NCBI GenBank assembly: GCA_018814045.1
Contig: JAHJAR010000012.1
Span: 1-35,475 of the forward strand
Origin: Planctomycetota bacterium
GTDB taxonomy: Bacteria > Planctomycetota > Phycisphaerae > UBA1845 > Fen-1342
DNA length: 35,475 nucleotides
Direction: 5' to 3'
Both the position numbers and the translations under genes were made by a program. Position 1 is the first letter of the stretch; each line of letters begins with the position of its first letter. Below, piece by piece: positions 6,663-13,799 of this stretch. Below the pieces are notes generated by a model. It searched no databases. It was not told the DNA's origin and worked only from the letters and a program-made list of their open reading frames with translations.

Positions 6663-8425
6663 TCAGCGCTCAAATGCGCCGAGGTCCAACACAGCGTGAG
6701 CCGGTCGCCTTGCACCGACGATGTCCCACCGCAGTCCAGTGTCCACACCGGCATCCAACGCCGGGCTGTCGTCACTCAGGCGGAAATCGAAGTTCGATAG
6801 GTCGGCAAAACGCGGATCGGCGCTGATGTTCGCGACCAGAAATGCTGGTGCTGGACCGGCGCCGAACCACAGATTGTGCTCCCCCGCGATCAGCTCCGGG
6901 TGGGAATTTTCACTCAAGTACGCCTGACCGCCCGGTTGGACGATGATGTTGTTTCGCAATCGCAAAATCAGACTCGGCGAGTACTCGTCCCGTGCGAGCG
7001 CGCCCGCCGCCGACGTTCCCCGCGCGCCGCAATCGTAAAAGGTGTTGTTGTAAACGTCGACGACACCGCTGCCTTCTGGGCCGTTGTTGACGTAACCGGG
7101 GACGTAGATCCCGGCGTAGTTGGCAGCGCCGTCTGGCGGATCGGGGCCGCGGCCTACGTCTAGATCACGTTGTTGTAGGCCTCGACTGGGCCTTGGGAGG
7201 GATCGATTGTCGCGAAGACGATCCCGTCGCATGCGTCGCCATGAATCACGTTGTCGTGGACAATCAGGTCGCACTGGTTGAAGCCGGTGGTGTCGCTCGG
7301 CCCGCAATCAGGCAGGCACAGTGGCGAGGAATGGAACTGCATCGCCCGGCAAGTGTCATTGTCGTGGATGTGATTCCAGCCGACCTCGATGTGAACTGAG
7401 TCGGTCGTGAAGTAGACGGCGTGGTACTGCTTGGAGGCCCCGACGACGTCCGTATCATGCACTTCATTGCCCAGGAATTGGAAATGCGAGACCATCGAGG
7501 CCGCGAAACAGCCGGTCTGCCCGTCACCGTTGGGGCAGGAGATGTCGTTACCCACGACACGCCAGCCGATCGCGCCGTCGCCACCGAGATCGAGGGCGCT
7601 CGTCAGACCGCGAAGGCGCAGACCGGCAATCGCCCAGTAGCTGGTTCGCACGCCGACCGGGGGAACGACTCGCAGGCCATACTGCAAGCTGGTGGAGTCG
7701 CCGACAATCACAGTGGCCCCGGGAAAGGCCACAAGCGCAATAGGCATTTCTGCAGTGCCATCGGCCTCGAGGACCAGCGCGGCTTCAGCGTAGTGCTCGG
7801 TGACAGCGGAAACGCCGTCCATGGCGTAGATGATGTCGCCCGCAGCGACGGCCTCAACAGCGCGGGGCAGGCTTGCCCAGGGATCATCAAATGCGCCGCT
7901 CCCGCCGTCGTCGCCATCGACCGACACGAAGGAAATGCGGCCCTCGCGTACGGTGAACGGGACGCCGTTGCTGTCGCCTGCGCCGCAGTGAACGATCATG
8001 TCGCCTGAAGTCGCGTGCGGGCCAATCTGGATCGCGATCCGCGTATTGCTCCACGCGAGACAGGCGGCCGCCTGCCCGCCGGCGATCGTGACCGTCGCGT
8101 CCCCGCGCTGGTCGCCGAAGCCGTTGCCATGAGAGTCACAATGGCCCCGGCGTCGTTGTATCCACCGTGGGACGGGCCGCTTGTCAGATCGGAGAAGAAG
8201 ACTCGGGGCGCGCCGGGATCGCCGAGCGACACTGGTCCGTCGACGTGGATCGGCTGGTCGCCTTCGCTGACGTCGGTGCCCTGCGTTTCGTCGTTCTGGT
8301 CCGCGCTCCCGTCGTCGATTCCCTCATGGATGCCGCCAGCGTCACCGCCCTGCGTTCCGTTATCGCCGTTTTGAACCTGGCCGTCGTTGGCAATCCCATC
8401 GTCGGTCCCTTCATCACCGGCCTTC
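6663..8425 (-). pseudogene. Right-handed beta-helix protein, truncated and twice frameshifted
   Basis: Three consecutive frames on the minus strand add up to one secreted-type protein. The first part is an acidic linker (GDEGTDDGIANDG) leading into an IPT/TIG-like domain. At about 8125-8131 the frame breaks and continues as GNGFGDQRGDATVTIAGG. At about 7158-7163 (EAYNNVI, then a stop) it breaks again and continues as GRGPDPPDGAANYAG...VDVYNNTFYDCGARG to a normal end at 6663 (ILDLGAFER-like ending). The body has the repeats of a parallel beta-helix (WAIAGLRLRGL, GNDISCPNG, GNEVHDTDV, WNHIHDND, VHDNVIHGDACDG). Each break fits loss of one base. The N-terminus and signal peptide are gone, replaced by integrase sequence at about 8425. 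Sequencing error could explain a single shift but not the lost 5' end. Confidence 0.75.
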
Positions 8426-9260
8426 GGACACCGGTTTTGCCGCGGCGAAGGTCGTAGGCTTCGTTGGAAATCTGCCCGACGCGGAGGGCGGCAAGGTCGC
8501 GGGCACCGAAACCGAGCCCGATTCCGAGCCAAATCATGGTCCGACCCCGAAGGTCGGTCGCCTGGAGGAGTTTCAGAAGCTGGGCCTTGGTCGGGAGAAT
8601 ACGCTCCGTGGAGGGTTTCCCGTGAGCGGTATCACGCGAGTTCCAGTTCCAGGTGAGAAGCTGGAGCCCATGCTCCGGGCGGCCCGCCCGGTCGATGATG
8701 GCACGGACAATCTGCATCCGCTTTGCGACCTGCGATGCCGAGTAGCCGGCCGCCGCGACGTGGCGGTTATACGCCTCAACGTCGTCCATCGTGAGGTCGG
8801 CGAGGCGAAGGGTGGCGACGGCACCGTCTCCGTGCCGAGAGTTAAGGAACGCGAGGAAGTCGCGAATCTGTTTTCTGCGGTCGCTGAAAACGCGAGGGTC
8901 GATGGTGCCGCGGCGGCGGGGCTCCCCTTCCCTTCTAATCCGGCCCCGCTCGGCTTCGATGAGCGAGCTTGCGACCTCGATAAGGCTCCCGGAGAGCGGC
9001 TTGGGTCCAGCAAGCTTAGGCGGCCGCGTCCGTTGGTTCTTCGTGGGGAGTTCTGTTTCGATGCCAAGGTACTTTGCGACCCATGCGTGATAGAGGGCAC
9101 GGGCACGGTCCTCGCCCGTTCGTTCAGCGATTCCGAAGCGATGGCGGCGTGGGCTGCCAGACACTGGGTCGCGGTACGACACGTGCCAGCCGATGCCTTG
9201 GGTCTCCATGAACGATAGCTTGGGAACTCGCTTGCGGCGGTTTGGCCCACGCTTCGGCAT
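8425..9260 (-). pseudogene. Tyrosine integrase C, catalytic C-terminus lost
   Basis: Start ATG 9260 with GGAG upstream. The N-terminal part is a normal planctomycete-style integrase: a basic start (MPKRGPNRRKRVPKLSF), an arm/core-binding segment with RKQIRDFLAFLNSRHGDGAVATLRLADLTMDDVEAYNRHV, and the beginning of the catalytic domain (GLGFGARDLAALRVGQ, holding the first catalytic arginine, then DLRRGKTGV with the lysine). At about 8425 the family resemblance stops; the frame runs on to 8184 through sequence that codes the beta-helix protein in another frame. The H-x-x-R, second H and catalytic Y are absent, so this cannot recombine DNA. Unlike integrases A and B, its 5' end faces the tRNA fragment. 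Confidence 0.85.
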
Positions 9261-9350
9261 GCGTTATACTCCGGACGGTGTGGCCGGCTAACCGGACGGC
9301 CATGCCGAATTGTAGTACGCAGCTTTGGAAAAATGTAGTAGAAAACCGCT

Positions 9351-9396
9351 TTGCGGGCGTAGCTCAATTGGTAGAGCATCAGCCTTCCAAGCTGAA
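9351..9396 (+). repeat. Displaced tRNA-Gly 5' half, left end of element A
   Basis: 46 bases identical to 15193-15238: TT, then the first 44 bases of tRNA-Gly(TCC) ending in GCTGAA. The next base differs (A here, T in the gene), fixing the repeat end. The 3' half is absent, so this copy cannot be a functional tRNA. Confidence 0.92.
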
Positions 9397-9655
9397 ACCC
9401 CATCCTGTAACCATCGACGAATCAAAGACTTGCGAGCCCGTCTCGGCGATCCCCAGCGATAGCCCCGGCAGTTCGCATGCGGTAGGCACGGTGGACAGCG
9501 ATCTTCGGCGTGTAGCAGACGCGTGGCCGGAGCTGCCCAAACCGATCCGCCGCGCGGTGCTAGCGCTCGTGGACAGCGTCACCAGTGACGTCACACCCAA
9601 GACCCCGGAAGGCGATGACGGCAACGGGGGCTTGGGTGGTGCTCAGCACCGGTGA
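9353..9655 (+). CDS. Orphan integrase C-terminal tail of element A
   Basis: A reading frame that enters through the tRNA half as AGVAQLVEHQPSKL, the same 14 residues as integrase A reads at 15195-15236. It then encodes about 85 residues ending at 9655. Its centre, DLRRVADAWPELPKPIRRAV, closely resembles the segment FQLVAASWPTLPEAIRRAIL at the far end of element B. It has no start codon of its own with a ribosome site after the tRNA half. Excision of element A by recombination in the 46-bp repeat would place it in frame behind integrase A, giving a protein of about 565 residues. In the integrated state it is probably silent. The alternative is a meaningless integrase remnant; the matching frame and the mirror case in B argue against that. 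Confidence 0.6.
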   Translation, partial: AGVAQLVEHQPSKLKPHPVTIDESKTCEPVSAIPSDSPGSSHAVGTVDSDLRRVADAWPELPKPIRRAVLALVDSVTSDVTPKTPEGDDGNGGLGGAQHR

Positions 9656-9964
9656 ACCTGGAGCGGCGGGCCGCGTCAGTCAGCGTGGACCTGTAGGGCC
9701 TAGTGGCCGTGGCGTGGCCTGGGTCCTTCCGCGGGGGGCCGGATGGGGCGGCAACGCCGCAGTCGATCGAAGCGTTTTCGCGCGCGCGGGCCGAGTTGCC
9801 CCCCCCCATCATCCCAACCCGCTGCCCGGCGTGATTCACGCGCGGTAGAATGACGCCGATTGGGTAGCCGCTTGGCCGGCGGCGAGCGGACCCGGCCGGG
9901 GCTGCGGGAACACCTATCGCCCGCGACCCGGTCGGGCCGGCCCGGTGCGAAAGGATAGGTCAGC
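9656..9964 (+). promoter_or_regulatory. Non-coding left region of element A with shared leader motif
   Basis: About 300 bases without a supported gene. It includes a run of nine C near 9795 and GC-rich inverted sequence near 9930. It ends with GGTGCGAAAGGATAGGT (9944-9960), repeated exactly before the next gene (10906-10922); an AAAGGATAGGT core lies before the integrase (13783-13793). No clear promoter hexamers were found. Confidence 0.4.
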
Positions 9965-10861
9965 ATGTCTACCGTGTGTCCCCCGGGATTCGTGCAGCGC
10001 CGGGCGCGTACCTGCCACGTCCTCGGACTGGCCGTCCTTGCGTGCTCGTTGTCCCTGAACAGCTACGGAGCTGAGGTCTGGATCGGAACGACGGGGTCGC
10101 ACGACGTTCAGCGATTGACCTTCGACGGTGCATACTTGGGCTCGTTGTTCGCACACACAACGGTCGCGGCGCTCGATGTCGTCGGAAACGAAGTGTGGGC
10201 GGGGTCCAGCGCCACTCATGACGTGCAACGGCTAACGTTCGACGGAACCCACCTCGGCGAGCTGTTCGTGAACACGCGGGTGGATGCGATCCGGGCTGTC
10301 GGCAACGAGGTCTGGATCGGGACGACGGGATCGCACGACATTCAGCGATTGGCGTTTAACGGCGACTACTTGGGCGCGTCCCACGCGCACACTACCGTCG
10401 AAGCGCTTGAAGTCGTCGGAAACGAAGTGTGGGCGGGGTCCAGTGCCACTCATGACGTACAGCGGCTAGCGTTCGACGGAACCCACCTCGGCAACTTGTT
10501 CGTGAACACGCGGGTGGATGCGATCCGGGCTGTCGGCAACGAGGTCTGGATCGGGACGACGGGATCGCACGACATTCAGCGATTGGCATTTGACGGCGAC
10601 TATCTGGGCGCGTTTTCCGCGCACACTACCGTCGAAGCGCTTGAAGTCGTCGGAAACGAAGTGTGGGCGGGGTCCAGTGCCACTCATGACGTGCAGCGGT
10701 TAGCGTTCGACGGAACCCACCTCGGCAACTTGTTCGTGAACACACGCGTGGACGTACTGAGAGCGGTTCCTGAGCCGACTGCCGCGGCGCTGATGATCTG
10801 TTGCGGTTTGGTCGTTGGGGCTCTACGCCGAGATCGTGCCGAAGGCTCTGTGCTCCGCTGA
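9965..10861 (+). CDS. PEP-CTERM protein with tandem beta-propeller-like repeats
   Basis: A 298-residue exported protein. Signal peptide residues 1 to about 36 (VLGLAVLACSLSLNSYGA) are followed by six modules of about 39 residues that alternate in two types: VWIGTTGSHD-x-QRL and VWAGSSATHDVQRL, each with F-[DN]-G-x-x-L-G and a following hydrophobic turn (ALEVVGNE or AIRAVGNE). These look like blades of a small beta-propeller. The tail VPEPTAAALMICCGLVVGALRR is a PEP-CTERM sorting signal. It is cargo inside integrative element A. The repeats are nearly identical at DNA level (234-bp period), implying recent amplification and possible length variation. Ligand unknown. The start at 9965 has AAAGGATAGGT upstream. 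Confidence 0.88.
   Translation: MSTVCPPGFVQRRARTCHVLGLAVLACSLSLNSYGAEVWIGTTGSHDVQRLTFDGAYLGSLFAHTTVAALDVVGNEVWAGSSATHDVQRLTFDGTHLGELFVNTRVDAIRAVGNEVWIGTTGSHDIQRLAFNGDYLGASHAHTTVEALEVVGNEVWAGSSATHDVQRLAFDGTHLGNLFVNTRVDAIRAVGNEVWIGTTGSHDIQRLAFDGDYLGAFSAHTTVEALEVVGNEVWAGSSATHDVQRLAFDGTHLGNLFVNTRVDVLRAVPEPTAAALMICCGLVVGALRRDRAEGSVLR
10081..10782 (+). repeat. Three tandem 234-bp coding repeats
   Basis: GATCGG-anchored units begin at 10081, 10315 and 10549, a constant step of 234 bases (78 codons, two 39-residue blades). Units two and three are almost identical over long stretches. The period is a multiple of three, so gain or loss of a unit keeps the frame. Confidence 0.9.
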
Positions 10862-10925
10862 CCTTGGGTGAACAGGTGGCGCTCGCGACCACGCCCCGCC
10901 GATCTGGTGCGAAAGGATAGGTAGC

Positions 10926-11750
10926 ATGTCCGATGACATACCGCTGTCGGCGGATGAGCGAAAAGTGCTTCGGGTGATCTACCGCTGGGAGTGCGCCCCG
11001 TACCCCGGGGCCGATTCCCCCCCAGAAACACCGAAACGTGATCAGCTCCGCCCCGTATCGCCAGTGCCGGGTTATCTGATCGAGGCAGTCCTGTACGGTG
11101 CGAACGTTGCGTCTACCCTTGCACTTCTCTCACTCACCAAACATGAGCTCGTGCGGTTAAGCGAGAGGAGTATTGATATCGAGGGTAAATGGCGGTTGGA
11201 CGACGACCGCGTCTTGAAAACGCACGTCGCGGGTCTGTGGCACGGCGATCCAGACGGCCAGTACAAGGGGATCCGCTGGGAACTGTCCCATCCGGATGGC
11301 CGTGCAATAGCAAAGGTAATTTGTCCTCTCCCCGCCAGCGTCGAGCCCCAAAAACGCATGACGCCATGCTACACACTGACGAAGGCCGGATTAGGGGCGG
11401 CGAAGCAAGTGGTACGCCGAGCAATCGGCGACAGCGCATCAGGCGACGAGCCGAATCACGCACCCGGTTTCTCTTCCGTCAACTGGTCTGGCGAGCATTA
11501 CGTATTCAGCAAGGGGAACCAACGTGAAGCGGTCAAGTTGCTATGGGAGGCGTGGGAAGGCGGTGGGCATAGTCTGTCGCAAGAGATAATCGGCGACCGC
11601 ATCGGTTCTACGGCGAGCCGCTTCGAGCTGGCGAAGGTGTTCCGGCGGAAGGTCGCGGGTGGCGGATACGAGCCGCATCCCGCGTGGGGGACGATGATTC
11701 AGCAGGATTCAAAGGGAAGCTACCGACTCGCCCCGCCAGAATCCGCATGA
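10926..11750 (+). CDS. Winged-helix-type protein of integrative element
   Basis: A 274-residue protein of unknown function. The middle (LTKHELVRLSERSIDIEGKWRLDDD...YTLTKAGLGAAKQVVRRAI) resembles a winged-helix fold in which a charged wing is followed by a TLTKAG helix. A separate C-terminal module (SSVNWSGEHYVFSKGNQREA...LAKVFRRKVAGGGYEPHPAWGTMI) has the look of accessory DNA-binding proteins in planctomycete mobile elements. That association is from memory and not checked. It shares the GGTGCGAAAGGATAGGT leader with the gene before it. Its last codons overlap the iteron array at 11741. A role in element regulation or replication is plausible but unproven. Confidence 0.7.
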   Translation: MSDDIPLSADERKVLRVIYRWECAPYPGADSPPETPKRDQLRPVSPVPGYLIEAVLYGANVASTLALLSLTKHELVRLSERSIDIEGKWRLDDDRVLKTHVAGLWHGDPDGQYKGIRWELSHPDGRAIAKVICPLPASVEPQKRMTPCYTLTKAGLGAAKQVVRRAIGDSASGDEPNHAPGFSSVNWSGEHYVFSKGNQREAVKLLWEAWEGGGHSLSQEIIGDRIGSTASRFELAKVFRRKVAGGGYEPHPAWGTMIQQDSKGSYRLAPPESA

Positions 11751-11787
11751 TCCGCAGATAATCCGCAGGATCCGCAGATAATCCGCA
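11741..11787 (+). repeat. Iteron-like array of five ATCCGCA motifs
   Basis: ATCCGCA occurs at 11741, 11750, 11761, 11770 and 11781, with spacings 9, 11, 9 and 11. The true period is therefore 20 bases, about two helical turns, placing alternate sites on one DNA face. It overlaps the stop codon of the preceding gene and lies just before the operon of small DNA-binding proteins. Such arrays bind replication initiators or excisionases. Confidence 0.8.
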
Positions 11788-11812
11788 TTCGCGCCCGACT
11801 TCGCTCCCGCCG

Positions 11813-11832
11813 TGCCTGACATAATTCAGGCA
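11813..11832 (+). promoter_or_regulatory. Palindromic operator over the start of the DNA-binding operon
   Basis: TGCCTGA-CATAAT-TCAGGCA is a perfect 7-bp inverted repeat around a six-base centre that itself looks like a -10 box. Its last base is the A of the ATG at 11832. No ribosome site precedes that ATG, so the mRNA may be nearly leaderless. A bound protein would block both transcription and initiation, which suggests autoregulation. Confidence 0.65.
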
Positions 11833-12041
11833 TGAGCGAAACACGACTGCACACACTCCGAATGCTGGCCCAGCGTTTCAAGCGCTACGGGCTGTCGGTC
11901 GCCTGGCTGAAAGCGGAAGCCGAAGCCGGGCGGATTCCCCACCTCAGAGCGGGACGACGCTTGCTGTTTGATGCCGAAGCCGTCGAAGCGGTTCTAATCC
12001 AGCGCGCCTCGGAGCGGTCAAGAGGGCGCGGCGATGCCTGA
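11832..12041 (+). CDS. Small DNA-binding protein, excisionase-like
   Basis: A 69-residue protein. LRMLAQRFKRYGLSVAWLKAEAEAGRIPHLRAGRRLLFDAEAVEAVL has the pattern of the MerR/excisionase-type helix-turn-helix (a recognition helix, then a short wing with GRIP-x-x-x-x-GRR-LLFD). Proteins of this kind direct excision or repress the element's own operon. First gene of an operon whose members overlap or lie very close; it overlaps the next gene by 8 bases. Preceded by the palindrome that overlaps its start codon. The specific role as directionality factor is inferred. Confidence 0.75.
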   Translation: MSETRLHTLRMLAQRFKRYGLSVAWLKAEAEAGRIPHLRAGRRLLFDAEAVEAVLIQRASERSRGRGDA

Positions 12042-12273
12042 CAGACTTCCCGGACCAGCGAACGCCGAAGTGACGGCCGACGCCCCGCCGCGCCTGGCCC
12101 TACGGCCGCGGGATGCGGCCCGGGCGCTGGGGATCGGGGCGCGGTCGCTTTGGTCTCTGACGAATCGGGGCATCATCCCTCATATCAAGCTGGGCAAGGC
12201 GACGCTGTACCCGGTGGACGTGCTGCGCGACTGGCTGGCAGAGCAAGCTCGAAAGGGGGGAAACGATGCGTGA
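12034..12273 (+). CDS. Excisionase-family helix-turn-helix protein
   Basis: A 79-residue protein with the HTH_17 (excisionase/MerR-like) pattern: LALRPRDAARALGIGARSLWSLTNRGIIPHIKLGKATLYPVDVLRDWLAE. The segment GIIPHIKLGKATLYPV-x-x-L is the wing typical of the family. AGAGGG upstream serves as ribosome site. It overlaps the gene before by 8 bases and the one after by 8 bases, indicating translational coupling. It is the better candidate for the element's recombination directionality factor, since it has the closer family match. Confidence 0.8.
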   Translation: MPDRLPGPANAEVTADAPPRLALRPRDAARALGIGARSLWSLTNRGIIPHIKLGKATLYPVDVLRDWLAEQARKGGNDA

Positions 12274-12676
12274 GAGCGAACGAGTTGACGGGGACCTGGC
12301 GAAACGCCGGGCGTTGGCTGGGCACGCGACGGGGCGGCACGCGCTGGAAGTCCTTCGCGCCAAGCGGGTGATGGTCGAACTGCTCCTGACGCGTGGGCAA
12401 GCGACAATCGACGACGTGCGCGCGGCGCTCGAGCTGCCAGCGGGCGGGGTTTACCACTGGTTCGGCGCGGTCTCGACCGGATTGCGGGCGGCGGGCTTGA
12501 TCCGCCGCGCCGGGTATCTGGAGACCACGCGGCCCGAGGCTCACGGCCGCCCGATCGGTCTGTGGGAGCTGACCCACGCCGACGCGGCGCGGGCCTGGCT
12601 GGCAGCGAACCCGGCGCCGATCGCCCCGCAACCCCCTGTCCCGGGGCTGCTTTTCCCGGAACTCTGGCACGACTGA
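12266..12676 (+). CDS. Winged-helix DNA-binding protein
   Basis: A 136-residue protein with a likely winged helix: ATIDDVRAALELPAGGVYHWFGAVSTGLRAAGLIRRAGYLETTRPEAHGRPIGLWELTHADAARAWLAANP. The segment ending GRPIGLWELT reads like a wing followed by the last strand. A strong GGGGGG-type ribosome site lies in the end of the preceding gene, which it overlaps by 8 bases. The C-terminal end is proline-rich and short. Function within the element (replication or control) is inferred from the operon only. Confidence 0.65.
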   Translation: MRESERVDGDLAKRRALAGHATGRHALEVLRAKRVMVELLLTRGQATIDDVRAALELPAGGVYHWFGAVSTGLRAAGLIRRAGYLETTRPEAHGRPIGLWELTHADAARAWLAANPAPIAPQPPVPGLLFPELWHD

Positions 12677-12688
12677 GAGGGCGCCGGC

Positions 12689-13540
12689 GTGGCGAATACG
12701 TTCTTGAACTGGGTATTCGGCGAACGCCAGCCGACCGGATCGGGTCGTCTGGTCATGCTGGCCTTGGCGGATCGCGCGAACGAGTGCGGTGTCTGCTGGC
12801 CCAGTATGGCAGACATCGCCCGACGGGCGGCGCTCACGCGACGGACCACGGAGCGCGTCGTGCGGCGACTGATCGACGCCGGCGAGCTCGTCATACTCAG
12901 GCGGGGCGGTGGACGCCGACGAACGAACACCTACGCCGTACGCGCCGGCCGAACCGATGCGGAGCTGACCAAGCTGACGGACGGCGAAACCCCGTCACGG
13001 GCGCCGGGGTATTCCGGTCAGCACCGAACGCTAAACCCCGGCGGCGGTGCAGCGAAACCCCGACGGCCACGACACGAAACCCCGGCGCCCCTGACGGGGG
13101 AACCAACAGGGACCCTCAAAGAGAACCGCCAGACAGGCTGCGGTGGTGTTTCGCTCGGGGCTGTTACTGCTGTCGATCCGCAGGCGGTGGAATACGAGCG
13201 GCTGATCGCCGAAAGGGGCGCCGACGTAGCACGGCAGCGCGGCGCACTCACGCCGCGTGCTCTGACGGCGACCGATACGGTCGGCACCGTGACGGGACGG
13301 TCCAGACCCGCGAAGACACGCCCCCGACGCAGAATCCCTGACGCAGAGCAGCAGCGGACGTACAGCCTGTTGCGAAAGGTGCCGGAGCTCGCCGACGCCG
13401 ACGCCCGCGACCTGGCACGCATCGCACCGACTGACACGTTTGAACGGGCGCTGGCGGCGATGAACGGCCAGACGGTGCGGAACCCCGGCGGCTGGCTGCG
13501 CCGCGCGGTCACCGAGGGCTGGGCCGCGGAAGATGCTTGA
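12689..13540 (+). CDS. Helix-turn-helix replication-initiator-like protein
   Basis: A 283-residue protein starting at GTG 12689 with GAGAGGG upstream. Residues 1-75 contain a HTH_36-type winged helix: SGRLVMLALADRANECGVCWPSMADIARRAALTRRTTERVVRRLIDAGELVILRRGGGRRRTNTYAV. This is common in plasmid and phage replication proteins and in DnaD-like helicase loaders. The centre is long, proline/arginine-rich and low in order. A C-terminal part (RTYSLLRKVPELADADARDLARIAPTDTFERALAAM...VRNPGGWLRRAVTEGWA) looks helical and may contact partners. Twelve bases follow the preceding stop. With the iterons 0.9 kb upstream it suggests autonomous replication of the excised circle. That is inference. Confidence 0.7.
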   Translation: MANTFLNWVFGERQPTGSGRLVMLALADRANECGVCWPSMADIARRAALTRRTTERVVRRLIDAGELVILRRGGGRRRTNTYAVRAGRTDAELTKLTDGETPSRAPGYSGQHRTLNPGGGAAKPRRPRHETPAPLTGEPTGTLKENRQTGCGGVSLGAVTAVDPQAVEYERLIAERGADVARQRGALTPRALTATDTVGTVTGRSRPAKTRPRRRIPDAEQQRTYSLLRKVPELADADARDLARIAPTDTFERALAAMNGQTVRNPGGWLRRAVTEGWAAEDA

Positions 13541-13563
13541 CATACAGGTAAGTAGGAACTACG

Positions 13564-13791
13564 ATGACTGACGTGGGCAGACTACTCGACGACATCCGGG
13601 CGGCGATCGCGGAGAGCGGAAAGACCCGCTACCGGATCGCACAGGACACCGGCATTTCGCAGGCCCAGCTATCCCGCCTCATGAGCGGTAAACGCGGGCT
13701 GAGCCTTGATGCCCTGGAAAAACTAGCCGACGCGCTCGGTTGGGAGGTCGTCATTCGGCGAAGACGTCGGCGGGCACGTGGAAAAGGATAG
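13564..13791 (+). CDS. XRE-family transcriptional regulator
   Basis: A 75-residue Cro/C1-type helix-turn-helix protein: IAESGKTRYRIAQDTGISQAQLSRLMSGKRGLSLDALEKLADALGWEVVIRRR. The order (helix 2, turn, recognition helix SQAQLSRLMSGKRG, then LDALEKLADALG) is classic. It consists of the DNA-binding domain alone with a basic tail, so it is probably an element repressor. It sits between the replication-type gene and the integrase, 8 bases before the integrase start, and its end contains the integrase ribosome site AAAGGATAGGT. Likely control of integrase expression is inferred from position. Confidence 0.85.
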   Translation: MTDVGRLLDDIRAAIAESGKTRYRIAQDTGISQAQLSRLMSGKRGLSLDALEKLADALGWEVVIRRRRRRARGKG

Positions 13792-13799
13792 GTGAGCCG

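Larger units (their letters stand above)
6280..9396. mobile_element. Element C: decayed integrative element at tRNA-Gly
   Basis: The segment lies between two direct copies of the tRNA-Gly 5' half (6280-6316 and 9351-9396). It holds an IS21-like end, a broken beta-helix gene and an integrase that lost its catalytic C-terminus. With no working integrase it should be immobile by itself. The boundaries rest on the repeats; the history (insertion then rearrangement) is inferred. Confidence 0.6.

Noticed and set aside
11741..11787. CRISPR array
   Set aside because: Repeat units are 7 bases with 2-4 base gaps; no spacers of CRISPR length and no cas genes.
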